Assembly: GCA_039028975.1 (NCBI GenBank)
Contig: JBCCHB010000036.1
Span: 49,155-113,154, forward strand
DNA: 64,000 bases
DNA from: JAHBNG01 sp039028975
Lineage (GTDB): Bacteria; Chloroflexota; Anaerolineae; Caldilineales; Caldilineaceae
Direction: 5' to 3'
The notes under the pieces were generated by a model. That model was not told the DNA's origin. It saw nothing but the letters and a program-made list of their open reading frames with translations, and did not search any database. Shown piece after piece: positions 26,163-34,906 of the stretch (the stretch's first letter is position 1; every line of letters starts with the position of its first letter). A program made the position numbers and the translations under genes.

Positions 26163-27878
26163 CTAGGGTTGTAGGTAGTTCGCAACCTCGTCGTGTTGCT
26201 TGAGCCGAGCTACGTCTAGCGCGGTCACGCCGCTCTTATTTTTGGCGAGCTTGTCGGCACCATGCTCTATTAGAATACGAATCTTATTGATGGCTCCATA
26301 GTCGGCGGCTTGATGTAAGGCAGATGTCCCATCGTCTGATTTGCCATTCACATCAGCACCCTGATCGAGAAGGAATTTTACATAGTCATTCCTGGCCCAA
26401 CTTAGGGGCGGGATTCCCTTTTCACCGCTCCGCGCGTTGACGTCAGCACCATGATCAATCAGCAGTTGGAGGACAGTCATATTATTCTCCTTCTCGACAG
26501 CCCAATGCAGGGGGCATACCTGCCACCACCCACCCGTAGCATTGGGATCCAGGCCCTGCTCCAGAAAAAACCGGGTCATTTCGACTCCTCCTTTGGCCGC
26601 CGCAATATGGAGCAGGGTAGCCCCTTCACCATGATCATCCCAAGATTCAGTCTTGGTATGAAGTAGGGATGGATCTGTGGCTAAGAATTCTTTGACCCGA
26701 GGTAGATCGCCAATCCGGCAAGCCAACATGATGGTATCGACAGTGGCTCCTTGTTCAAGCAGAAATTGACGTACCGGCAAGCCGCCAGCAGCCCAACCAA
26801 TGGGCGGACGGCGTGTATAGCTATCCAGCGCATTGATATCTGCACCATGCGCCAATAGAAGCTCGGCAATTTCAACTGTAGCGGCAACGTGGAGCGGCGT
26901 GGCTCCTTCAGGGCCTCTTGTCGTTGCTAGGTCAGAGTCTTCGGCCAAGAATGCTTCCACCCCATCCAAGTCACCTAATATGGCAGCCGCGAAAATGTCA
27001 ATTTCGGCCCCTCGTTCCAGTAGAAAATCGGCTATGGGCTGATTCCAGCCAACCACCAGATCGAGCGGACGTTGCCCTTCTGGATCTTTGGCGTTAATAT
27101 CGGCCCCCTTTTTGAGCAGCAGATCGATCATTTCCCGATTCCCATAGGTAACTGCCACATGAAGCGGCGGCTGCGGGATAGACCAGTAATCGACATCGCC
27201 AGTTGCCTGGAGTAAGTCTGGATTTTCGGTCAACAGGGTATCCACTTTGTCTGCGTCTCCCTGTTTGGTGGCACTGAGCATTTCCAACACACGTTTGGTG
27301 AACTCGTTATCGTTGGAGGGGCGTTGAGCTTGTAAATCATCTTTCACAATCGTTATCATCCTTTTTCGCAATCGCTTGCGGGCAGAAAAGAGTCGATTCT
27401 TGACTGTTGACACCCGCACATGGAGAAAGTCGGCAATCTCTTGTTGGGAATAGCCCGTCATGTAGAAGAGTGCTATAACCTGGCGTTCGTGATCAGGCAA
27501 CGCCCGAATCGCACTCTGGACAAACTGACGCATTTCCTTTTTCTCTATCAACACATCGATGGCATTGTGGTCAGTTGATAGATCCAGGGCTTCGTTCAGC
27601 TCCAAAGAGACAATCTGCTTTCGTCGCGTCAGCCGATTGACCTGGCGCTTGATAATGGTCTGAAACCAGCCTGGAAAAGCAGCAGCATTGTCCAGTTTTG
27701 ACAGGTGTCGATATGCTTCGACAAATGCTTCTTGGGCCGCGTCCTCTGCAAGATGGGGATCACCCGACGCACTGTAGGCGATGGCGTAGGCCATATCTTG
27801 AAATTGAACAACAATCTCTGTAAACGCATCCAGATCACCCCGCTGGGCAGTTAAGACAAGCGATTCCAATTGACTCAT
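26163..27878 (-). CDS. ECF sigma factor fused to ankyrin repeats
   Basis: About 571 residues. Residues 1-172 are a complete ECF sigma factor: region 2 around 20-86 ('DAAQEAFVEAYRHLSKL', 'FPGWFQTIIKRQVNRLTRRK') and region 4 around 120-172 ('ALPDHERQVIALFYMTGYS', 'EIADFLHVRVSTVKNRLFSA'). A linker 'QRPSNDNEFTKRV' (185-197) leads into some ten ankyrin repeats to the end ('TPLHVAATVEIAELLLAHGA', 'SALHQAADYGAINKIRILIE'). Ankyrin repeats bind proteins, so the tail may carry its own regulation in place of a separate anti-sigma factor (inference). The frame opens at GTG 27890, but ATG 27878 starts the conserved text 'MSQLESLVLTA'. The gene upstream has the same linker but a different tail. Confidence 0.9.
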   Translation of the reverse strand: MSQLESLVLTAQRGDLDAFTEIVVQFQDMAYAIAYSASGDPHLAEDAAQEAFVEAYRHLSKLDNAAAFPGWFQTIIKRQVNRLTRRKQIVSLELNEALDLSTDHNAIDVLIEKKEMRQFVQSAIRALPDHERQVIALFYMTGYSQQEIADFLHVRVSTVKNRLFSARKRLRKRMITIVKDDLQAQRPSNDNEFTKRVLEMLSATKQGDADKVDTLLTENPDLLQATGDVDYWSIPQPPLHVAVTYGNREMIDLLLKKGADINAKDPEGQRPLDLVVGWNQPIADFLLERGAEIDIFAAAILGDLDGVEAFLAEDSDLATTRGPEGATPLHVAATVEIAELLLAHGADINALDSYTRRPPIGWAAGGLPVRQFLLEQGATVDTIMLACRIGDLPRVKEFLATDPSLLHTKTESWDDHGEGATLLHIAAAKGGVEMTRFFLEQGLDPNATGGWWQVCPLHWAVEKENNMTVLQLLIDHGADVNARSGEKGIPPLSWARNDYVKFLLDQGADVNGKSDDGTSALHQAADYGAINKIRILIEHGADKLAKNKSGVTALDVARLKQHDEVANYLQP

Positions 27879-28186
27879 TTCTATTTCCACTAAGGCTCTT
27901 TACTCGTCTCAGGGAGGGTTCTTAATAATTAATAATTGATTGTTGAATAATTAATGGCTGGCGATTGGACGATAGATGCGACTCACACAATAAGATCGCT
28001 TCACAGACCAAGTCATTAACTATTCAACAATTCACAAATTCACAAATTAATTATTGATTAGCTCTCCTGGAAATTCATATCGAGCATATACGAAATTATA
28101 GCTTTTGGAGGATCCTCTACTAGATAGTGCCAATCCAATGGAAAAAGGTCTGTCAAACGTGCAAAGACATCTCATCTAAATTCTTG
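27879..28186. other. Spacer between the two sigma-fusion genes
   Basis: About 308 bases rich in A/T. TTGAATAATTAATG (27934-27947) is answered by CATTAACTATTCAA (28013-28026), a long imperfect hairpin. No gene recognised. The promoter of the sigma-ankyrin gene is expected here. Confidence 0.4.
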
Positions 28187-29725
28187 TTATGGCCTAAACA
28201 CGGCCTCCATTTCATACTTTCCTTCTTCTTCCACAAACCCGAACTTCTGGTTGATGGCGCGCATGGGTGCGTTGCCCGTCTCGAACTCAGTCACGACTCG
28301 AGCTGCACCCTTTGAGCGGGCGTAGTTGATGGCTCGCAGTTTAAGTGCCTGCATAATCTTGCGGTCTCGGTAGTCTGCGTGGATCCCTGAAATTAGGGTG
28401 AATCCGGCATTCTCTTCTGCATCATATGTAATAGCTGACATACCGATAAAGTTATCGCCATCTAGTGCTATCATCTGGCCTGCTGGCTGAAACCAGGAGC
28501 CGCCAAAGATGACCTTCATCCAATTTTCGTAGTTGATGTAGGCGCCGTCGGATGCGGGATCATCCAAAGCAGCCACACCATTAATGTCATAGAGACGGCG
28601 AATATTCTCCTCACTCTGTTCCACATCAGCAAACGAGGCGAGACGAATGCCCGTGGCTTCTACTCGCTCCGTAAATCCAGCAAACTTGCTCTCGTTAAAC
28701 GTACTCAAATCGAGAACGGCGCGCAGTTCATGGATGCGGGTCTTGAATCCACGCTTTTCGGCGAACTGAAAGTGAACCGGATCGCCCTCATACACATCGG
28801 CTAAGAGCGCGTCTGCGGACTGCTTTTGTAGATAGCTAACGACGTCCTCCCATAATTGAGCACCGATTCCTTGGTTGCGATGGCCTGGATCAACTACCAC
28901 ATTGACATAATACTGGTGAATTGGCATAGAAGGGTAGTGGCCAGCAAAGTTAAAGCCCACAACCTCTCCATTGTTGTTGACCGCTACAGCGTGTCGGAGA
29001 ATCCGTCCATCCATCTCCACATTGTGTTCGTCTATGAGTTCCTGGGCATTGGTTGTTTCAGAGGCATCAGCCGAGAGTAGTTCTGCAATCCGTGGGAAGT
29101 CCTGATTTGGATCGGCCACGCGTATGCGGTCAATGACCTGATTGGTGAATTCATCACTGTTGGATGGGCGCTGATCATTTAGGGTTTCTTCAACCATCTT
29201 TAACATCCTTTCTTTGAGTTTGTTACGAGCACTATAGAGGCGATTGTTGACCTGAGATTTCTTCAGGTTGAGAAATTCAGCCACCTCCTGCTGAGAGTAC
29301 CCACTAAGGTAAAAGAGTGTCACAGCAAGGCGCTGCTCCTCTGATAACTGTTGTAGGGCATTAGCGATGAGCGCTTGCATTTCGCGTCGCTCATAAATCT
29401 CAACAGGTCCTGGGGACCTGGTTGGCACCTCATGGGCGCTCTCAAGCGGCAGTTCTGTTAGAGATTTTCGTCGGGTGATTCGGTCGCACTGTTTAAAGAT
29501 GATGCGGCGAAGCCAAGCCGAAAAAGCTCTTGGTTCACGCAGGTTTGCTAAACAATTGTACGCTTCAAGAAAAGCCTCCTGGGCGGCATCCTTGGCAGAA
29601 TTTTGGTCGCCCAAAATGCCATAAGCATATCCCACAGCAGCATCCTGAAATCGCCGTACAATTGTGCTATAGGCATCCACATCTCCTTGTTTTGCCTGAA
29701 AAATTAACGTCTCTAAATCACTCAT
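28187..29725 (-). CDS. ECF sigma factor fused to tandem GNAT acetyltransferase domains
   Basis: About 512 residues. Residues 1-175 are an ECF sigma factor (region 2 'DAAQEAFLEAYNCLANL'; region 4 'LSEEQRLAVTLFYLSGYS', 'EVAEFLNLKKSQVNNRLYSA'). The linker 'QRPSNSDEFTNQV' (185-197) matches the neighbouring sigma-ankyrin protein at the same position. From about 200 on there are two GNAT domains: the first has an intact acetyl-CoA loop 'VVDPGHRNQGIGAQL' (278-292), the second a degenerate one ('HADYRDRKIMQAL', 449-461). The tail is related to the free-standing tandem GNAT at 39767. ATG 29725 is preferred to a TTG at 29731. Whether the tail modifies RNA polymerase, a regulator or a small molecule is unknown. 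Confidence 0.9.
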   Translation of the reverse strand: MSDLETLIFQAKQGDVDAYSTIVRRFQDAAVGYAYGILGDQNSAKDAAQEAFLEAYNCLANLREPRAFSAWLRRIIFKQCDRITRRKSLTELPLESAHEVPTRSPGPVEIYERREMQALIANALQQLSEEQRLAVTLFYLSGYSQQEVAEFLNLKKSQVNNRLYSARNKLKERMLKMVEETLNDQRPSNSDEFTNQVIDRIRVADPNQDFPRIAELLSADASETTNAQELIDEHNVEMDGRILRHAVAVNNNGEVVGFNFAGHYPSMPIHQYYVNVVVDPGHRNQGIGAQLWEDVVSYLQKQSADALLADVYEGDPVHFQFAEKRGFKTRIHELRAVLDLSTFNESKFAGFTERVEATGIRLASFADVEQSEENIRRLYDINGVAALDDPASDGAYINYENWMKVIFGGSWFQPAGQMIALDGDNFIGMSAITYDAEENAGFTLISGIHADYRDRKIMQALKLRAINYARSKGAARVVTEFETGNAPMRAINQKFGFVEEEGKYEMEAVFRP

Positions 29726-30110
29726 AATCAATTCCGGAATATCTTGAGTTTGCTGATTTTGTAAAAAGGCCTTCTATAAGAAAGTCCCACTTTAGAGAAA
29801 AAAACTCTTCAACTACATTTATCAAAAGTCTATCGATTCTTTTGCCCGTTGCCAAATGAACAACGAATTCATTAGAGGTACCCGGTAAAAAACTTCCGGA
29901 AAATTTTCCATGCCCGCTCCAGCCCCCTGGAGGATGAAAATCGAACAAAGATTGCGCAGATTTTTATCTTTGAAGTCTTTAAATCTTTGTTTAGTTTTCA
30001 GGACAGCAGGCGCTTGCCGCCATCATGCCCAATTCATTCGATCCTACAGTTGGATCAAAAAAACGTGAACATGGAGAGCTGTTCACGTTTTTCAAAATGG
30101 TAACGTTCCC
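29726..30110. other. Intergenic region upstream of the sigma-GNAT gene
   Basis: No gene recognised. AACAAAGATT (29944-29953) and AAATCTTTGTT (29981-29991) form a hairpin, and a terminator-like hairpin lies at 30059-30092. Promoter elements for the sigma-GNAT gene must lie near 29730-29800 but none is clear. Confidence 0.4.
30059..30092 (-). terminator. Rho-independent terminator after the first small paralog
   Basis: AAAAACGTGAACA (30059-30071) pairs perfectly with TGTTCACGTTTTT (30080-30092) around 8 bases, with a T-run on both strands. It lies 18 bases past the stop of the gene at 30111 and can stop transcription from either side. Confidence 0.8.
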
Positions 30111-30449
30111 TTAATTCGCAATAATAAATCCCCTTGCAAACATGGACTCCAAAAATTCAATATGCTCAGATGCAAAGATCCCGTACCGGTTCAACTCATG
30201 GAGCATAAGGTTGCCATCCTGTTCATCTGTAGTTGATACTTTGCGACCAAGACTCTTGTGCTTAGGTTCCCCATTTTCGTGCCAGGTTGCATGAAGGGTA
30301 ATGACCCGACCCGCAGCGGATGATTCCGTGACTTCACGTATATACAGTTTCTTGCGTTTCGGTGATTTGTGACTCCTGATTGAGGCTTCAGTTGTATCTG
30401 AAGTTGTAGTATCCGAAACAGGTTGTGAAGTTGATCGACTATTTATCAT
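30111..30449 (-). CDS. Small paralogous protein 1, possible DNA-binding protein
   Basis: 112 residues. A low-complexity Ser/Thr N-terminus (1-28) precedes a basic stretch and a beta-rich core 'KKLYIREVTESSAAGRVITL', 'HATWHENGEPKHKSLGRKV', then a short C-terminal helix ending 'FLESMFARGFIIAN'. The core is about 55% identical to the neighbour at 30604. The look of the core (short strands, 'W-x-E-N-G-x-x-K-x-K-S-L-G') recalls the arm-type DNA-binding domain at the start of phage integrases; this is only a resemblance. GGAGG lies 6 bases before the ATG. Two copies of a 12-bp palindrome sit 28-61 bases upstream. Confidence 0.65.
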   Translation of the reverse strand: MINSRSTSQPVSDTTTSDTTEASIRSHKSPKRKKLYIREVTESSAAGRVITLHATWHENGEPKHKSLGRKVSTTDEQDGNLMLHELNRYGIFASEHIEFLESMFARGFIIAN

Positions 30450-30476
30450 ATTCTACCTCCGTGTAGCCAATGCTGC

Positions 30477-30510
30477 TCATTGCAATGAATTCTATCTTTC
30501 ATTGCAATGA
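30477..30510. promoter_or_regulatory. Paired palindromic operator upstream of paralog 1
   Basis: TCATTGCAATGA, a perfect 12-bp palindrome, occurs at 30477-30488 and again at 30499-30510, 22 bp centre to centre (about two helix turns). The pair lies 28-61 bases before the start at 30449, where a promoter would be. The same arrangement precedes the paralog. Confidence 0.75.
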
Positions 30511-30603
30511 TATCACACAGCGCTCCAACTGTCAAGCACGAAAATTATGTTTGTAAAGAGTAAAGGAATGAGGAATGAGGAATAAGAACAGGAAGTTACT
30601 GAC

Positions 30604-30927
30604 CTAATTTGCGATAAAGTACCCTTGCGTTACCATGGATTCTAAGAATTTAATGCTTTCGAGATCATCGATGCCGTATCGGCGAAAATCATGCTCTATT
30701 TCAGAATGAAGAGACTCTGTTGTTTCTGTCTTTTTGGACCCCAGGCTCTTTTGTTTGGTCTTGCCATCTTCTTGCCACGTGGCGTAAAGGTAAATGATGC
30801 GACCACCAGCCGAGGGCTTGGCAATTTCTCGGATATAGAGTTTCGGTCGTTTTAACAGAGCTTTGGCCTCAGCAATCACTCCCCGAAGTTCTTTGGCGGT
30901 TAGGGTTTTTAGCTGCTCGAGTATCAT
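30604..30927 (-). CDS. Small paralogous protein 2, possible DNA-binding protein
   Basis: 107 residues. An N-terminal helix 'QLKTLTAKELRGVIAEAKAL' replaces the Ser/Thr leader of paralog 1; the core 'PKLYIREIAKPSAGGRIIYL', 'YATWQEDGKTKQKSLGSKK' and the end 'KFLESMVTQGYFIAN' are shared. I do not recognise the family. The gene has its own palindrome pair upstream with the same 22-bp spacing, so it is probably transcribed on its own although it lies 154 bases before paralog 1 on the same strand. Confidence 0.65.
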   Translation of the reverse strand: MILEQLKTLTAKELRGVIAEAKALLKRPKLYIREIAKPSAGGRIIYLYATWQEDGKTKQKSLGSKKTETTESLHSEIEHDFRRYGIDDLESIKFLESMVTQGYFIAN

Positions 30928-30951
30928 TTGGTTCCCTTGGATACCTATTTT

Positions 30952-30982
30952 TTACAATGATATTCGCTTCACATTGCAATGA
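30952..30982. promoter_or_regulatory. Paired palindromic operator upstream of paralog 2
   Basis: CATTGCAATG (30972-30981) is a perfect palindrome, followed by ATATC as at 30510. A second, half-conserved site ACAATGATAT (30954-30963) is centred 22 bp away. The pair sits 21-55 bases before the start codon at 30927. Confidence 0.7.
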
Positions 30983-31030
30983 TATCTATCTTCTCTGCGT
31001 TTGTCAAATGACCTTGCTATTTGGCATAAT

Positions 31031-31116
31031 TTATACTGCGTTCGTTTTAAAAACAGGTGTTTTCCGATGTTTCACCAGAGGAAGCAAACTCGTGTTTTAA
31101 ACGGAGCCGAGTGTAA
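31031..31116. repeat. Miniature inverted-repeat element family A, intact copy
   Basis: TTATACTGCGTTCGTTTTAA at the left and CGTGTTTTAAACGGAGCCG at the right are imperfect inverted repeats. Same orientation and centre (CCGATG...ACCAGAG) as the copy at 57229-57315. No family B insertion here. Confidence 0.65.
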
Positions 31117-31167
31117 CTGTATCAGCATTCTTCTTTTATTATGATTTAGATCCATACTGAATCCACT

Positions 31168-31821
31168 ATGAACCCAATCACAATCCATTCTGTCTACGCT
31201 GGTCAACCTCAAACCATGAGCGACGAAAAGGGAGAATGGTCTTCATCCATCTACCGTACCCTCATCGAAGGACCTGTTGAACTGGGCGAAAGAGGTCTGG
31301 CTGGTGACAAAGTCACTGATACCAAACACCACGGCGCCCCCTTCCAAGCCGTCTGCTGTCATTCTATGGATCATTATGACTTCTGGAATGAACATTATGA
31401 CATTGCAGGAACGGAGAGGGCCCTTGGTCCGGGCAGCGTTGGTGAAAATTGGACCCTCCTCAATGCAGATGAGAGCGAGATTTGTGTGGGAGATATCTAC
31501 ACAGTCGGCTCTGCCCGTGTCCAGGTAAGCGGACCTCGCTACCCATGTTCCAAACAGCAACGCAAGGTGGGCCTACGCGCCTTTTTAAAGCGGACCAAAG
31601 AGACACTGCGAACAGGCTTCTACCTGAGCACACTCAAATCGGGGATGATTGAGGCTGGCAACGCCTGGACTTTGGAAGAGCGACCGGCCCCAGGCATTAC
31701 CCAAACGTTGGTCAACCAAACCGTCTTTCAGACTAAAGATCCAGAAACGATTCAGCGGTTGCTTGATACGCCTGAGCTAAACGAAGGCTGGAAACGGATA
31801 CTGAAGAGGTTACCAAAGTAG
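31168..31821 (+). CDS. MOSC-domain protein (YiiM-like)
   Basis: 217 residues. 'LGERGLAGDKVTDTKHHGAP' and 'PGSVGENWTLLNADESEICV' are the MOSC core, and 'SGPRYPCSKQQRKVGLRAF' carries the conserved cysteine. YiiM-type MOSC proteins take part in molybdenum-cofactor-dependent detoxification of N-hydroxylated compounds; the cysteine is thought to hold sulfur or cofactor. No cofactor-biosynthesis gene is nearby. The start has a weak ribosome site. First of a plus-strand series of mostly small-molecule-modifying genes. Confidence 0.9.
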   Translation: MNPITIHSVYAGQPQTMSDEKGEWSSSIYRTLIEGPVELGERGLAGDKVTDTKHHGAPFQAVCCHSMDHYDFWNEHYDIAGTERALGPGSVGENWTLLNADESEICVGDIYTVGSARVQVSGPRYPCSKQQRKVGLRAFLKRTKETLRTGFYLSTLKSGMIEAGNAWTLEERPAPGITQTLVNQTVFQTKDPETIQRLLDTPELNEGWKRILKRLPK

Positions 31822-31897
31822 TAGAACCTAAGGTCAGCGTAATTTCACCGTTCGTTCATTCTCTCTCAACGCTCTCTTAACAACAGCTCTTAATAAC

Positions 31898-32896
31898 ATG
31901 AAAGAAGAAACCCCCCGTTCGATTGCTGTGATTTGGGCTAAAAGCGGTCGCAAAACTAGTATGGCTGGCTTTGATTTGAGCCACGTCGATCTATCCGGTA
32001 TAGACCTAAGGGGTGCGAATCTTCAAAACGCTTCTTTCAGCCATGCCCATCTTGACGGAATCAAGCTTGTTCGAGCGACCTTACATGACGCCGATTTTGG
32101 CTATGCGAATGCAATACAGGCAAGTTTTGTCGAGGCCCTAGCACCTCGCACCTCCTTCAAAAATGCCATCCTCTCGGAAGCATCTTTCGATGATGCTGAA
32201 TTTATGGACGCAGATTTTCAGAATGCGGACCTAACTAAGGCCCACTTCTTTGGCACTGATCTGCGAGGCGCTATTTTTACCCATGCCCAATTATCGAATG
32301 CGAATCTGAGCCACGCGACCTTGGAGGGGGCCAATTTTCAATCGGCTACGTTGGTTGATGCGTGGTTCCGAGAAGCAGATTTGTATGGTGCAGATTTCAC
32401 TGGTGCTGATCTACGAAAGGCTCACCTGCGAAATGTAGAGCTGGAAGGAGTCTGTTTGTGCAAGGTCAATCTACAAGGCGCTCGACTTAGCGGAGGGCGC
32501 TGTCGGAGAGCGGATCTTAGTCACGCCCATCTGAGCCAAACGGATCTAAGTCAGACCGACCTGCATCAAGCAATTCTCTGCCATGTCAATTTAATGAAGG
32601 CCAAGCTCCGGGAAGCGAATCTATCCAATGCAAACTGCACGGCTGCGAATCTAGCAGCTGCGGACCTGCGCGGCGCCGACCTCAGAGGGGCAAATCTAAC
32701 AGGTGCTCAGCTTGCCGGAGCCAAGTTACGCGAAACGTCCCTTAGCCATGCGATTTTGAGTGGTGCCGACCTCCGCGGCGCTGATTTCCAAGGAGCCGAT
32801 CTGCTCAATGCTGACCTTCGGGATGCTGATCTCACTAACACAAATTTTGAGAATGCAGATCTAACTGGTGCAATATTTAGTGAGGCAACTAAATGA
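31898..32896 (+). CDS. Pentapeptide-repeat protein
   Basis: 332 residues made almost wholly of A(D/N)LXX pentapeptides from about residue 30 to the end, broken by a less regular stretch near 185-205 ('VCLCKVNLQGARLSGGRCRR'). This gives a right-handed quadrilateral beta-helix. Short members such as Qnr/MfpA protect DNA gyrase by mimicking DNA; this one is longer and lacks a recognisable partner domain, so function is open. Its stop overlaps the start of the amine oxidase gene (ATGA), hence co-translation. Confidence 0.92.
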   Translation: MKEETPRSIAVIWAKSGRKTSMAGFDLSHVDLSGIDLRGANLQNASFSHAHLDGIKLVRATLHDADFGYANAIQASFVEALAPRTSFKNAILSEASFDDAEFMDADFQNADLTKAHFFGTDLRGAIFTHAQLSNANLSHATLEGANFQSATLVDAWFREADLYGADFTGADLRKAHLRNVELEGVCLCKVNLQGARLSGGRCRRADLSHAHLSQTDLSQTDLHQAILCHVNLMKAKLREANLSNANCTAANLAAADLRGADLRGANLTGAQLAGAKLRETSLSHAILSGADLRGADFQGADLLNADLRDADLTNTNFENADLTGAIFSEATK

Positions 32897-34161
32897 AGGT
32901 CATTATCATCGGTGCAGGGGCGTCAGGATTAGCCGCCGCTCGAAAACTACAAGACTCAGGTCAAACCGTTACTCTTCTCGAGGCGCGAAATCGCATTGGA
33001 GGCCGTGCATGGACTGATATGGAGTTTGCCAATCACCCCATCGAACTGGGCGCAGAATTTATCCATGGAGAGCATGTCGTCACTTGGGATCTGATGAAAG
33101 CGCACGGCATCAACTCAGTTCCCCAGCAGGAGGGGGAGTACTATATTCACACGGATAGTGTCTTTGGGCCTTGGTCTGAGATGAATGACCTAATTCAGGA
33201 AGATTTGCTGGAAGAGTTTCGCGACTATGCGGTCTATGCGTGGATGGACAATCAACGCCAGGACCTAAGCGTACGAGATGCCCTGGTTCGGTGGGGTGAC
33301 GTCCACCGAACTGATATCCAGCCGGATACGTGGACATTGATGAATCACCTACTGTCTAGTGATGAAGGGGCCGATCTGTCACAAATGAGCAGCCAAGGGC
33401 TATGGGAGCTAACGTATGAGGGAGATGGTGATGAAGATTTTCGATTAGCCCAGGGATATTCGGCTCTATTCGAGCACTATGCCAAAGGCCTCGAAATCCA
33501 CTTTGAAACGGTCGTTACCCACGTCGAGTGGTGTGATGATGGGGCAACCATACATTGTCAGAATGGCCAAACCTACAGAGCAGACAAGGTGCTCATAACG
33601 CTACCGCTAGCCCTTTTGCAGCAAGAGAAGGTCACGTTCACACCGTCCTTACCTCATCTCAAGCTCGATGCCATCAACGGCCTCGGTTCTACCAACATCC
33701 AAAAGAGCATCCTGCGTTTTGACCACGCCTTCTGGCCACCAGAGATGATTGCCATCCTGACCACGTTAGAGAGCCAGCACATTTGGCGTCCAGGCTGGGG
33801 GCGACCGAACGAGGAGCCGATTCTCACGACATTTTTTGGGGGTAAAGCGGCAAACGCGATGGCTAGCAGATCGGAGGGTGAGGCCATTAACAAGGCTTTA
33901 GCCGACGTGCTAGACATCTTTGGATTGGTGGCAGAAAGTTCATTCGTGGAAGGCCGATCCATTATCTGGGGTACCGATCCGTACGCTCGAATGGGCTATT
34001 CGTTTGATACAGTCAACTGTTCTGGAATGCGGGCAGAACTGGCCATGCCAGTTGGTGACGTTCTTTTCTTCGCCGGAGAAGCAACAAACACCGTTCGGCC
34101 AGCTACCGTACATGGTGCGATTGAATCTGGATTTCGGGCAGCGGAAGAGGTAATGGGTTAG
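32893..34161 (+). CDS. FAD-dependent amine oxidase-like protein
   Basis: 422 residues of the flavin monoamine oxidase family. N-terminal dinucleotide motif 'VIIIGAGASGLAAARKL' and 'EARNRIGGRAWT'; C-terminal FAD motif 'FFAGEATNTVRPATVHGAIE'. Probably a cytoplasmic oxidase of an amine; substrate unknown. The start overlaps the pentapeptide-repeat gene by four bases, and a nucleotidyltransferase gene starts 3 bases after its stop, so the three are likely one transcript. Confidence 0.9.
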   Translation: MKVIIIGAGASGLAAARKLQDSGQTVTLLEARNRIGGRAWTDMEFANHPIELGAEFIHGEHVVTWDLMKAHGINSVPQQEGEYYIHTDSVFGPWSEMNDLIQEDLLEEFRDYAVYAWMDNQRQDLSVRDALVRWGDVHRTDIQPDTWTLMNHLLSSDEGADLSQMSSQGLWELTYEGDGDEDFRLAQGYSALFEHYAKGLEIHFETVVTHVEWCDDGATIHCQNGQTYRADKVLITLPLALLQQEKVTFTPSLPHLKLDAINGLGSTNIQKSILRFDHAFWPPEMIAILTTLESQHIWRPGWGRPNEEPILTTFFGGKAANAMASRSEGEAINKALADVLDIFGLVAESSFVEGRSIIWGTDPYARMGYSFDTVNCSGMRAELAMPVGDVLFFAGEATNTVRPATVHGAIESGFRAAEEVMG

Positions 34162-34164
34162 GTA

Positions 34165-34905
34165 TTGAATACATTTATCGAATTAATCAGGAGGCTCAAG
34201 CAGAACCCACACGTCCTAGCACTAATCGAGTATGGCTCTGCTCACTATACCGATGATTTCAAGACGGGCGACTATGATCTTTTTGTGATCGTTGAGGGCT
34301 TATCAACAGAAATAGAAAGCCTCCACTTTCATGTAAATGGCATTCCAGTCGATCTAAATGTGCGGGATATTGACACTCTGAGCAAGCAAGAGAGCCTAAC
34401 CGGCTTTGAAGCCGCCTTGCTCGATGGTCGCACTATCTTTGATCGACATGGTGAAATTGGCCCTCTTCTCGAATCCATAAAACGGGAAGTGCAAAAGCCA
34501 TACACACACCACGATGTCGCTTTTTGCCGGCACGGCCATCGACATGTTCTAGATAAAGTTCAGGGCCGTCTCGAATCGGATCCCGTGCTCTGCAAACTTT
34601 TGCTCAACGCCAATATAGGGTGGTTGATACAGAGCTATTTTGGCATTCGGGGCCTGCCATATCGAGGTGAAAAAGATGCCCTCAATTACCTGAAGTCTCG
34701 TGAGCCGGCGATCATTGATGCCATTGGGCGCTTTTATGCCGCGCCCTTTTCTGAGCAAGTAGAGATTACAATTCAGCTAAGCGAACTCATGCTAAGGCCG
34801 GTTGGTGGCGTATGGCAAAATGGCGAGATATTGGCCTTTGGGGAAACAGCCGGAGAAAATTTACAAACAGAAGGAAAGAAGCTATTTGAGCGGCTCTTTA
34901 CATAA
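34165..34905 (+). CDS. Nucleotidyltransferase-domain protein
   Basis: 246 residues. The polymerase-beta-type motif reads 'IEYGSAHYTDDFKTGDYDLF' (21-40), with the paired acidic residues D36 and D38; a helical C-terminal part follows. Likely transfers a nucleotide to a small molecule or protein; it looks like a distant relative of aminoglycoside adenylyltransferases. It appears to start with TTG, 3 bases after the oxidase stop, and the next gene starts 1 base after its stop. Confidence 0.75.
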   Translation: MNTFIELIRRLKQNPHVLALIEYGSAHYTDDFKTGDYDLFVIVEGLSTEIESLHFHVNGIPVDLNVRDIDTLSKQESLTGFEAALLDGRTIFDRHGEIGPLLESIKREVQKPYTHHDVAFCRHGHRHVLDKVQGRLESDPVLCKLLLNANIGWLIQSYFGIRGLPYRGEKDALNYLKSREPAIIDAIGRFYAAPFSEQVEITIQLSELMLRPVGGVWQNGEILAFGETAGENLQTEGKKLFERLFT

Positions 34906-34906
34906 A

